This document shows positions 57,088 through 64,000 of a stretch of DNA of 64,000 nucleotides, in pieces. The notes under the pieces were generated by a model. It saw only the letters and a program-made list of their open reading frames with translations, searched no databases and had not been told where the DNA came from. Position 1 is the stretch's first letter. Each line of letters begins with the position of its first letter. The translations under genes and the position numbers were made by a program. Origin of the DNA: Salinivibrio kushneri (GTDB taxonomy: Bacteria > Pseudomonadota > Gammaproteobacteria > Enterobacterales > Vibrionaceae); NCBI RefSeq assembly GCF_027286325.1, contig NZ_CP114588.1, positions 2,381,317 to 2,445,316 on the forward strand, in the 5' to 3' direction.

Positions 57088-58677
57088 ATGCTCAATCCCT
57101 CTCGAACCTGGCCGGGCAGTATTGCGGCCAGCTTAGTCGTGGTTTTGATTGGCAGCGCACTCTGGGCGCTGTTCTCTCACAGCCACGACCTAGCGCTTAC
57201 CGCGTTGTGGCAAGATACCTACCTGCGCCATGTCACCTACTTTAGCTTTAAGCAGGCGACCTTATCTGTGGTGCTCAGCGTTGGGCTTGCGATACCCGTC
57301 GCCCATGCACTGTCTCGCCGACAGTTTCCAGCCAAAGCGTGGCTACTTAAGCTGTTCGCCATGACCTTGGTGCTACCGGTGTTGGTGGGGGTATTTGGCT
57401 TGGTTGCCATCTATGGCCGCAGCGGCTGGATAGCGCAAGCCTTCGCGCAATTCGATGCGGCTATGCCGTTTTCTATTTATGGTTTAAGTGGCATTTTGCT
57501 CGCTCATGTGTTTTTTAATCTGCCTTTTTCTGCCCAACTCATGGTGCAAGCTTTAGAAGGGATCCCCGCTGATCAGCGTCGTCTTGCTACCCAGCTAGGG
57601 CTGAAAGGCTGGCAGCGCTTTAAGCACCTAGAATGGCCGTATTTACGCCAAAGCTTGCCTCACATCATCGGGCTGGTGTTTATGTTGTGCTTTACCAGCT
57701 TCGCGACTGTCATGGCACTGGGTGGCGGGCCCAAAGCCACCACCATCGAGCTGGCCATTTACCAAGCCATTCATTTTGATTTCGATTTGCAAACGGGCGC
57801 TGTCCTCGCGCTGTGGCAAATGCTGTTGTGTGGCGCCATCGCATTTACCGTGCAAACGTTAACGCGCCCGCTGCCGAGTACGCCCAGCGAAGTGCTGCCG
57901 CTGCCTGCGTCTTTGGATAGCCGCGCGGCCAAGTGTTGGGATGGCCTTTGGATTGGCCTCGTTTTGCTACTGGTGTTACCGCCACTGGGTGTGGTGATTG
58001 CAAGGGGGCTAAACCCCAGCGCATTAGCTGTGCTCGGCGATAGCGCACTGTGGCAGGCAACATTGCACTCGCTCGCCATTGCCTTTGGGGCAACCAGCTT
58101 TGCCTTCGTGCTCGCAGCCGCGGTGATCCTCGCTAGCCGCCACTGGCGCTTACACGGCCGCAAAAAACAGGCGGACGGCATAGAAACCCTCGGGGCGATT
58201 ATTTTGGTGGTGCCGAGCATTGTCCTCAGTACCGGGCTTTTTTTGCTGTTTCGCCAGTTTAGCGACGTATTCAGCTTGGCGCTGTGGCTGGTAATGGCCG
58301 TGAATGCCCTGATGGCGCTGCCTTATCTCATAAAAGTATTAAGTGCTCCCGCGTTTCAAGTTGCCCAGTCTTACCATAATCTGTGCGCCACCTTAGGCGT
58401 AAGAGGCATCACGCGTCTACGTCTGATTGAGTGGGACTGTTTGCGTGCACCTATTGCGCGCGGTGTCGCGGTGAGTTTTGTGTTATCGATGGGTGATCTC
58501 AGTGCGATAGCTCTGTTTGGCAGCCAAAACTTTCAAACTCTGCCCTTGTATTTATTCCGCTTAATGGGCAGTTACCAAATGGAAGCCGGCGCTGCCGCGG
58601 CGATGCTATTGCTGCTCACAAGTTTAGGGTGTTATGCCCTGCTTACACGTCTTATCCAATGGAGACAAGCATGCTGA
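57088..58677 (+). CDS. thiP: Thiamine ABC transporter permease
   Basis: ThiP is the two-lobe permease of the thiamine importer. The 529-residue protein has about twelve transmembrane segments and two internal binding-protein-dependent transport domains. Each has an EAA-type loop: IPADQRRLATQLGLKGWQR in the first half and LCATLGVRGITRLRLIEWD in the second. Its last seven bases overlap the thiQ start, so translation is coupled. Confidence 0.94.
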   Translation: MLNPSRTWPGSIAASLVVVLIGSALWALFSHSHDLALTALWQDTYLRHVTYFSFKQATLSVVLSVGLAIPVAHALSRRQFPAKAWLLKLFAMTLVLPVLVGVFGLVAIYGRSGWIAQAFAQFDAAMPFSIYGLSGILLAHVFFNLPFSAQLMVQALEGIPADQRRLATQLGLKGWQRFKHLEWPYLRQSLPHIIGLVFMLCFTSFATVMALGGGPKATTIELAIYQAIHFDFDLQTGAVLALWQMLLCGAIAFTVQTLTRPLPSTPSEVLPLPASLDSRAAKCWDGLWIGLVLLLVLPPLGVVIARGLNPSALAVLGDSALWQATLHSLAIAFGATSFAFVLAAAVILASRHWRLHGRKKQADGIETLGAIILVVPSIVLSTGLFLLFRQFSDVFSLALWLVMAVNALMALPYLIKVLSAPAFQVAQSYHNLCATLGVRGITRLRLIEWDCLRAPIARGVAVSFVLSMGDLSAIALFGSQNFQTLPLYLFRLMGSYQMEAGAAAAMLLLLTSLGCYALLTRLIQWRQAC

Positions 58678-59375
58678 CACTTTCTAATGTCCACTATCGT
58701 TACCAGCAAGATTGGATGACCTTTGATGCCAAAATAGCGCCGGGGGAGATTGTTGCTGTGCTCGGCCCCAGCGGAGTGGGCAAGAGCACCTTGTTATCCT
58801 TGATTGCCGGATTGATTGCCCCAGACAGTGGCGAGATTGCTATTAATGGCAAGCCAGTAACAACAACCCCCGCGCATCAACGGCCCCTGTCTATCTTGTT
58901 TCAAGAGCACAATGTCTTTACCCATTTGTCAGTATTCGACAATATGGCGATAGGTTTATCGCCATCACTGAAGCTTACCGCCTCCCAACGTGACAGCATT
59001 CACCGTGCAGCCCACGCTGTCGGTTTAACTGACTATCTGTCACGGCTGCCTGGTCAACTGTCGGGCGGCCAACGCCAACGCATCGCGCTGGGTAGAAGCA
59101 TCGCACGTAACCAGCCTTTATTACTGCTCGATGAGCCCTTTTCAGCGCTCGACCCTGCGCTAAAAAAGGACATGCTGGCACTGGTCAAACGTACCGCTCA
59201 AGAGCAAGGCACAACGGTGGTAATGGTGACTCATCATCCCGAAGATGCTCAAGCCATTGCCTCTGAATTTCTTTATTTGGATAACGGACAAGTCCGTCTG
59301 CATTGTCCTGTCGAAGCGCTCAAGACCCCACCCACGATAATGCAAGGTTATATGGGCAAGATGGATGATGAGTAA
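58671..59375 (+). CDS. thiQ: Thiamine ABC transporter ATPase
   Basis: ThiQ powers thiamine import by ATP hydrolysis. The 234-residue protein has Walker A GPSGVGKST, the Q-loop in LFQEHNVFTHLSV, the ABC signature LSGGQRQRIALGRS, Walker B LLLLDEPFSALDP and the switch histidine in VTHHPEDA. ATG 58671 has GGAGA ten bases upstream and gives the expected MLTLSNVHYRY; an ATG 12 bases earlier is possible. It is the last gene of the thiBPQ operon. Confidence 0.95.
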   Translation: MLTLSNVHYRYQQDWMTFDAKIAPGEIVAVLGPSGVGKSTLLSLIAGLIAPDSGEIAINGKPVTTTPAHQRPLSILFQEHNVFTHLSVFDNMAIGLSPSLKLTASQRDSIHRAAHAVGLTDYLSRLPGQLSGGQRQRIALGRSIARNQPLLLLDEPFSALDPALKKDMLALVKRTAQEQGTTVVMVTHHPEDAQAIASEFLYLDNGQVRLHCPVEALKTPPTIMQGYMGKMDDE

Positions 59376-59441
59376 TGGGTGGCACCACTTTGATTGCCTT
59401 CTATACTAAGGAAAACACGGAAGATTCCAAGGAGGCGCCTT

Positions 59442-60446
59442 GTGGCCGCCAGCAGCATTCAAATCCTCGACTCCATTGTCGATTTCACCGCTAAAACGGA
59501 AGTCGACGCGATCACCAAAAGCTTGCTGACCTCAATTACCGAGCTTACCCCAGTTAGCGAAGTGGTACTGCTTGATTACTGCGGTGATATGCAGCCTGCC
59601 TTTACTGTCCTCGGCACCAATGACAACAGTGCGTTTCAGCAAGAAAACATTCATCAAATTGATGCCCTGCTTGATGAGTGCCTGGCGACACAAGCGGTCA
59701 CCCACCACCATACGGATGATCATGTATTGGTTGCCGTTCCCATTTATTACGAGAAGGAAGATGGGGTCAGTGGTATTTTATGCGGTCGCGCTAAAAGCCT
59801 GAGCAAAGACCAACGCGCATTAGTCGCCGGGCTAACGCGTATTTACGAGAACTATCAGCAGATTATCATGGCCAGCGAGCGTGATAGTTTCACCAGCTTA
59901 TTTAATCGTAAAGTCCTCTCTAAAAAGCTGGATCTTATTTGTGATCGCTTAGCGCAAAGCGAGGTGACGCCAGACAGTGACACCGACAGCTCGCTCTCAC
60001 CTTGGGTGTGTATTTTCGATGTTGATCACTTTAAGCAAATCAATGATAACTTTGGCCATGTTTTTGGTGACGAAGTCATCTTGTTACTGGCCTCGCTGAT
60101 GCGTCAGACTTTTTCCTCACAAGATACTTTGTTCCGGTATGGTGGCGATGAATTTGTGGTGCTGTTTCAGCCATGTACCCGCGCCATGGCGGAGCAAAAA
60201 GCCAATACCTTTATTGCTAATGTCAACGCTCGTGATTTTGGTGCCGCTCAGACCGTGACGATTTCCATGGGGGCAACGCGGATTGAGCGTGGGCAACTGA
60301 GTACCAGCACCATCTTAGGCAATGCCGATCAGGCGCTTTATCACGCTAAACAAAACGGCCGTAATCACGTCGCCTTTTACGACGATCTTCTGCAATCTGG
60401 GGTGATCAAAACCTTTGTCGCCGAAGACGATGTTGAGTTGTTTTAG
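59442..60446 (+). CDS. Cytosolic GGDEF diguanylate cyclase with GAF-like sensor
   Basis: It is predicted to synthesise cyclic di-GMP. The 334-residue protein has no transmembrane segment. The N-terminal 150 residues look like a GAF-type sensor (DAITKSLLTSITELTPVSEV, VLVAVPIYYEKEDGVSGIL). The C-terminal GGDEF domain has RDSFTSLFNRKVLSKKL, IFDVDHFKQINDNFGHVFGD and an intact active site RYGGDEFVVLF. The inhibitory RxxD site is degenerate (SSQD). GTG 59442 has AAGGAGG seven bases upstream and is preferred; the open frame extends 16 codons further. It may be cotranscribed with thiQ (66-base gap). Confidence 0.93.
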   Translation: MAASSIQILDSIVDFTAKTEVDAITKSLLTSITELTPVSEVVLLDYCGDMQPAFTVLGTNDNSAFQQENIHQIDALLDECLATQAVTHHHTDDHVLVAVPIYYEKEDGVSGILCGRAKSLSKDQRALVAGLTRIYENYQQIIMASERDSFTSLFNRKVLSKKLDLICDRLAQSEVTPDSDTDSSLSPWVCIFDVDHFKQINDNFGHVFGDEVILLLASLMRQTFSSQDTLFRYGGDEFVVLFQPCTRAMAEQKANTFIANVNARDFGAAQTVTISMGATRIERGQLSTSTILGNADQALYHAKQNGRNHVAFYDDLLQSGVIKTFVAEDDVELF

Positions 60447-60457
60447 GTTCTGGATAA

Positions 60458-60483
60458 AGGTGGCGGCCTGATGACCGCCACCT
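60458..60483. terminator. Hairpin between the GGDEF gene and phoH
   Basis: AGGTGGCGG (60458-60466) and CCGCCACCT (60475-60483) form a perfect 9-bp stem around an 8-base loop, between convergent genes. Neither side carries a convincing T-run. Confidence 0.5.
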
Positions 60484-60491
60484 GATATCCA

Positions 60492-61865
60492 CTACAAATT
60501 CTCTTCGGCAAACTCCGCCAAGCGACTGCGCACCACGCCATTGAGGTACACACACGCACTGCCTTCAAAGTTTTTAAACCGCTCAACAATATAAGTCAGC
60601 CCAGATGTCACTGGGGTCAAATACGATGAATCAATTTGTGCTAAGTTCCCCGAGCACACCAGCTTGGTACCTTCCCCACAACGGGTGATAATGGTTTTAA
60701 GCTGAGAGGCGGTCAGGTTTTGGCACTCATCCAAAATCACGAATGCGTTTTGAATCGAGCGGCCACGCATAAAGTTAATCGATTTAAACTGCAGGTTGGC
60801 TTTCTCCATGATGTACCGCATCGAGCCATCGGTGCACTCATCATGCATGTGCAACGCTTCCAGCGTGTCGGTGACGGCCCCCAGCCAAGGCAACATTTTC
60901 TCCTCTTCGGTGCCTGGCAAAAAGCCGATCGACTCGCCAATATCTGGAGTGTTGCGGGTCACAATGATTTTGTCATACATCCCTTTCTCCACCACCTGCT
61001 CCAGGGCAGCGGCCATCGCCAGAATGGTTTTACCACAGCCCGCGGGACCGGTGAGGATCGCCAAGTCAATACTCGGATCCAGCAACGCATCCATTGCCAT
61101 GCCTTGGTAGATATTTTTCGGTTTCACATCCCACGCGGTACGATGCATCAGCCGCTCTCTGCTCAGATCTTTAATCACCGCTTTATCGCCATCAATGGCC
61201 TGCACTCGCGCGGCAAAATCATCGCTTTCATCCAACAGGTATTGATTAACAAACGGCGTGTCGAGAAGCTCTGACGGCAACGTATGTAGGGTCTCTGTGC
61301 CATAAGCTTGACTATTGCACTCCCCCACTTTGTCCCAAAAGCTACCTGCAAATTGGTGGAAACCCTTGGTCAACAATCGCACATCATCAATCAGCTGGTC
61401 GGTGCGATAATCCTCCACATGCATCACTCCCGCCCCTTTGGCGCGCAGGCGCATATTGATGTCTTTGGTCACCAATACCACTTTGCGGGGTGAGCGCTTG
61501 GTTTGCAGGTACAACACCGCATTTAATATCCGGTTATCACCCGCTTTATCGGCAAAGGCATGGACGGTTTCTTTGATCTCAAAGTCCGCGAGGATCGATA
61601 CCGTCCCTGTCGCATCGCCCTTGCCAACGGCAATACCCTCGCCAATTTCATCAGGAGTGGCTTCTTTAAAAATATCTTCCAAAGCACGGATCGCCACACG
61701 CGCATCGCGTGAGACATCGCGTTTGCTGTCTTTGATGCGGTCAAGTTCTTCGAGGACAGTCATGGGGATCACGACATCGTGTTCTTGGAAAGAGTAAATC
61801 GAGAAAGGCTCGTGGAGGAGAATGTTGGTATCTAATACAAACAGCTTCCGGTCGGCGTCGCCCAT
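60492..61865 (-). CDS. PIN-domain PhoH family ATPase
   Basis: This 457-residue protein fuses an N-terminal PIN-like nuclease domain (about 1-150) to a C-terminal PhoH P-loop ATPase (from about 235). The PIN part has LFVLDTNILLHEP and TVLEELDRIKDS, and the later acidic residues that would complete a metal site. The ATPase has GPAGCGKTILAMAAALEQ (Walker A), LDECQNLT (Walker B) and TRCGEGTKLVCSGN (SF1-type motif). Similar PhoH2 or YlaK-type proteins are RNA helicase/RNases in mycobacteria; function in vibrios is unproven. ATG 61865 has GGAGG upstream, so the GTG two codons earlier is not used. It is divergent from rapA. Confidence 0.9.
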   Translation of the reverse strand: MGDADRKLFVLDTNILLHEPFSIYSFQEHDVVIPMTVLEELDRIKDSKRDVSRDARVAIRALEDIFKEATPDEIGEGIAVGKGDATGTVSILADFEIKETVHAFADKAGDNRILNAVLYLQTKRSPRKVVLVTKDINMRLRAKGAGVMHVEDYRTDQLIDDVRLLTKGFHQFAGSFWDKVGECNSQAYGTETLHTLPSELLDTPFVNQYLLDESDDFAARVQAIDGDKAVIKDLSRERLMHRTAWDVKPKNIYQGMAMDALLDPSIDLAILTGPAGCGKTILAMAAALEQVVEKGMYDKIIVTRNTPDIGESIGFLPGTEEEKMLPWLGAVTDTLEALHMHDECTDGSMRYIMEKANLQFKSINFMRGRSIQNAFVILDECQNLTASQLKTIITRCGEGTKLVCSGNLAQIDSSYLTPVTSGLTYIVERFKNFEGSACVYLNGVVRSRLAEFAEENL

Positions 61866-62180
61866 AGGCACCTCCTGTGTCGGCAGTTCACTGTCGGTGA
61901 CAGCGCTTAAAATAAGCGTAGACCTGGCCGTTGGGATGCGCCCAACTTGTTTTACTGCGCCAGCTCACGCTTTTATCTTTGCCGCCCATTGATGACGTTT
62001 GTATGTCAGCGTGACCTTTGATGAGATTCGTTGAGTTTCATCGTGACCCTCCTCACAAGTTCGAGTACTATTGGCGGCCAATTTTTTCAGTGCCACACTG
62101 AATAGCAGAGTATTTAAACGACGCTGTATTGAATGGCGTCGCGTCTTTCGACAATCGAGTTAATTCAGAGGTTTTCCCCT
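61866..62180. other. Divergent control region of phoH and rapA
   Basis: These 315 bases hold no gene that I can support. They must contain the promoters of phoH (minus) and rapA (plus). A short dyad CGACGC (62119-62124) and GCGTCG (62136-62141) lies 40 bases before rapA. The rapA start is preceded by CAGAGG (62166-62171). Confidence 0.5.
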
Positions 62181-64000
62181 ATGTCATTTGCGCTTGGACA
62201 ACGTTGGATCAGTGATACGGAACATGATCTTGGACTCGGCACCGTGGTGTCCGTTGATGGCCGTACCGTGACCCTAATGTTTCCTGCTAGTGATGAAACA
62301 CGGCTCTACGCTAGCCATGATGCGCCCGTGACTCGGGTGATGTTCAACCCTGGCGACGAGGTAGAAAGTCACGAAGGCTGGACCATGACCGTCTCACGCG
62401 TTGAGGAAAACGACGGTGTCTTGACCTATTACGGCAAGCGTTCTGACACAGGGGAAGATGAGATCGCACTGCGTGAGATCTTACTCAGCCACCAAATTCG
62501 CTTTAACAAGCCGCAAGACAAACTGTTTGCTGGCCAGCTCGATCGTATGGACCGTTTTGCCCTGCGTTATCGCGCGCTGACCAATCAGCACCAGCAACTG
62601 CGCAGCCCATTACGCGGTTTAACCGGCATGCGTGCCGGCTTGATCCCCCATCAGCTTTACATTGCCCATGAAGTCGGTCGCCGCCATGCACCGCGCGTGC
62701 TGCTCGCCGATGAGGTGGGGCTGGGGAAAACCATTGAGGCAGGGATGATCATCCACCAGCAAGTGCTCGCTGGCCGTGCGGAGCGTGTGCTGATTGTGGT
62801 GCCCGAAACCTTGCAGCATCAGTGGCTAGTGGAGATGATGCGCCGCTTTAATCTGCATTTCTCGATTTTCGATGAAGAGCGCTGTGTGGAGGCTTTCGCC
62901 GATTCCCCCAACCCGTTTGATACCCAACAGTTGGTGTTGTGCTCACTCGAGTTTCTGCGCAAAAACCGCCGCCGGGTCGAACAAGTATGCGATACCCACT
63001 GGGATCTATTGGTGGTCGACGAAGCCCACCACCTGACGTGGGCGCCGGATGCGCCAAGCCGCGAATATCAAATTATTGAGAGCATCGCTGAGCACACCCC
63101 TGGGGTATTGCTGCTCACCGCGACACCTGAGCAATTGGGCCAGCAAAGCCATTTTGCCCGCTTGCGTCTGCTCGACCCTGATCGCTTCTATGATTACGAT
63201 GCCTTTGTTGAAGAAGCACAACAATACGCGCCCGTGGCTGAGGCGGTGGAAGCGTTGCTGAGCGATACGCCACTGACCGACGCGGCACAAGCTGGGATAC
63301 GTCAGCTACTCCAACATGAAGACCTGTCAGCGCGCTTAGCCCAAGTGCACAGTGACGACGCAGAAGAAAAAGCTCAAGCACGCCAACAACTGATTGATGA
63401 TCTGATGGACCGCCACGGCACTGGACGCGTATTGTTCCGCAATACCCGAGCAGCCATTAGCGGCTTCCCCAGCCGCCACCTGCATATGCACCCGCTCGCT
63501 CTGCCGAGCCAATACCAAACCGCCATGCGGGTCGCTGGCATGATGGGCAGCACCGGCTCAAGCGAACAAAAGGCCGTGCAAAACCTATACCCAGAAGATA
63601 TCTATCAACAGTTTGAAGGGGACAGCGCGAGCTGGTGGGGCTTTGATCCACGTATTGATTGGCTACTGGATTACTTAAAAGCCCACCGCAGCGAGAAGGT
63701 GCTAATTATTTGCTCGCGTGCACAAACCGCTCTGACCCTGGAGCAAGCGCTGCGTGAGCGCGAAGGCATTCGCGGGACTGTATTCCATGAAGGGATGTCG
63801 ATTGTTGAACGTGACAAAGCCGCTGCTTACTTTGCCCAAGAAGAAGGGGGCGCGCAGGTCTTGATCTGCTCGGAAATTGGCTCTGAGGGGCGCAACTTCC
63901 AGTTCGCCCATCAGCTAGTGATGTTCGATTTACCGATGAACCCCGACTTACTTGAGCAGCGTATCGGCCGTCTTGACCGTATTGGCCAGACACAAGATAT
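62181..64000 (+). CDS. rapA: RNA polymerase-associated helicase-like ATPase RapA, 5' part
   Basis: RapA (HepA) is a Swi2/Snf2-type ATPase bound to RNA polymerase that helps recycle polymerase after termination. The open frame from ATG 62181 runs off the window, giving 606 of the roughly 968 residues expected. It starts [20 protein letters not shown], the N-terminal tandem KOW/Tudor region. The Snf2 motifs follow: Walker [17 protein letters not shown], motif [10 protein letters not shown], motif [11 protein letters not shown], and the second-lobe motifs ([17 protein letters not shown] and [18 protein letters not shown]). The gene is on the plus strand, divergent from phoH. Confidence 0.96.
   Translation, partial: MSFALGQRWISDTEHDLGLGTVVSVDGRTVTLMFPASDETRLYASHDAPVTRVMFNPGDEVESHEGWTMTVSRVEENDGVLTYYGKRSDTGEDEIALREILLSHQIRFNKPQDKLFAGQLDRMDRFALRYRALTNQHQQLRSPLRGLTGMRAGLIPHQLYIAHEVGRRHAPRVLLADEVGLGKTIEAGMIIHQQVLAGRAERVLIVVPETLQHQWLVEMMRRFNLHFSIFDEERCVEAFADSPNPFDTQQLVLCSLEFLRKNRRRVEQVCDTHWDLLVVDEAHHLTWAPDAPSREYQIIESIAEHTPGVLLLTATPEQLGQQSHFARLRLLDPDRFYDYDAFVEEAQQYAPVAEAVEALLSDTPLTDAAQAGIRQLLQHEDLSARLAQVHSDDAEEKAQARQQLIDDLMDRHGTGRVLFRNTRAAISGFPSRHLHMHPLALPSQYQTAMRVAGMMGSTGSSEQKAVQNLYPEDIYQQFEGDSASWWGFDPRIDWLLDYLKAHRSEKVLIICSRAQTALTLEQALREREGIRGTVFHEGMSIVERDKAAAYFAQEEGGAQVLICSEIGSEGRNFQFAHQLVMFDLPMNPDLLEQRIGRLDRIGQTQD

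Overview
This window is ordinary-looking chromosome from a gammaproteobacterium. The gene order, protein sequences and moderate G+C point to the Vibrionaceae; Salinivibrio or a close relative is plausible, but that is inference because no rRNA or species marker is present. Nearly every gene is an intact, recognisable core or metabolic gene. I see no tRNA, rRNA, insertion sequence, prophage or CRISPR array. The only truncated genes are the two cut by the window edges.

Layout, left to right. (1) 1-5.8 kb: 3' end of a YfcC-family carrier, then an arginine deiminase cluster (arcA, arcC, ornithine carbamoyltransferase, a linked ArgR-type regulator) and ridA. (2) 5.9-14.2 kb, minus strand: idi, plsC, parC, parE, yqiA, cpdA, yqiB, nudF, with tolC divergent at 14.5 kb; parC to tolC is the order found in Escherichia coli. 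(3) 15.9-25 kb: hldE and an LpxL-type acyltransferase, then glnE, a chemoreceptor and ygiF (CYTH/CHAD). (4) 25.1-29.2 kb, plus strand: a DUF47 protein with pit, a YgiM-like SH3 protein, and cca. (5) 29.2-34.4 kb, minus strand: a complete SOS mutagenesis cassette imuA-imuB-imuC(dnaE2) behind a perfect LexA box. (6) 34.6-38.9 kb: a membrane diguanylate cyclase with a solute-binding sensor, a 560-base intergenic region packed with dyads and a small ORF, pykF, and a GntR-like regulator. (7) 39.1-43.4 kb: treR, treB, treC with two TreR operators. (8) 43.5-49.7 kb, minus strand: ilvH, ilvI, a long-chain acyl-CoA synthetase, and a translationally coupled glycosyltransferase/PAP2 phosphatase pair. (9) 50.0-55.0 kb: leuABCD with a leader peptide and attenuator. 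(10) 55.1-60.4 kb: a DUF547 protein, a TPP riboswitch with thiBPQ, and a cytosolic GGDEF protein. (11) 60.5-64 kb: a PIN-PhoH ATPase and the 5' part of rapA.

Themes: amino-acid metabolism under transcript-level control (ArgR, leu attenuation, acetolactate synthase III), carbohydrate uptake, envelope biogenesis (LpxL, HldE, PlsC, TolC), cyclic-di-GMP signalling and SOS mutagenesis. I did not find a clearly undescribed multi-gene system. The best leads are the structured pykF upstream region with a 36-codon ORF ending at the base of a 15-bp hairpin, an unannotated 51-aa membrane ORF near 38.9 kb, an idi with eukaryote-like active-site motifs, a Glu-to-Gln change in the Nudix box of nudF, and a strong terminator inside treBC. 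Minus-strand genes are given with start lower than end.
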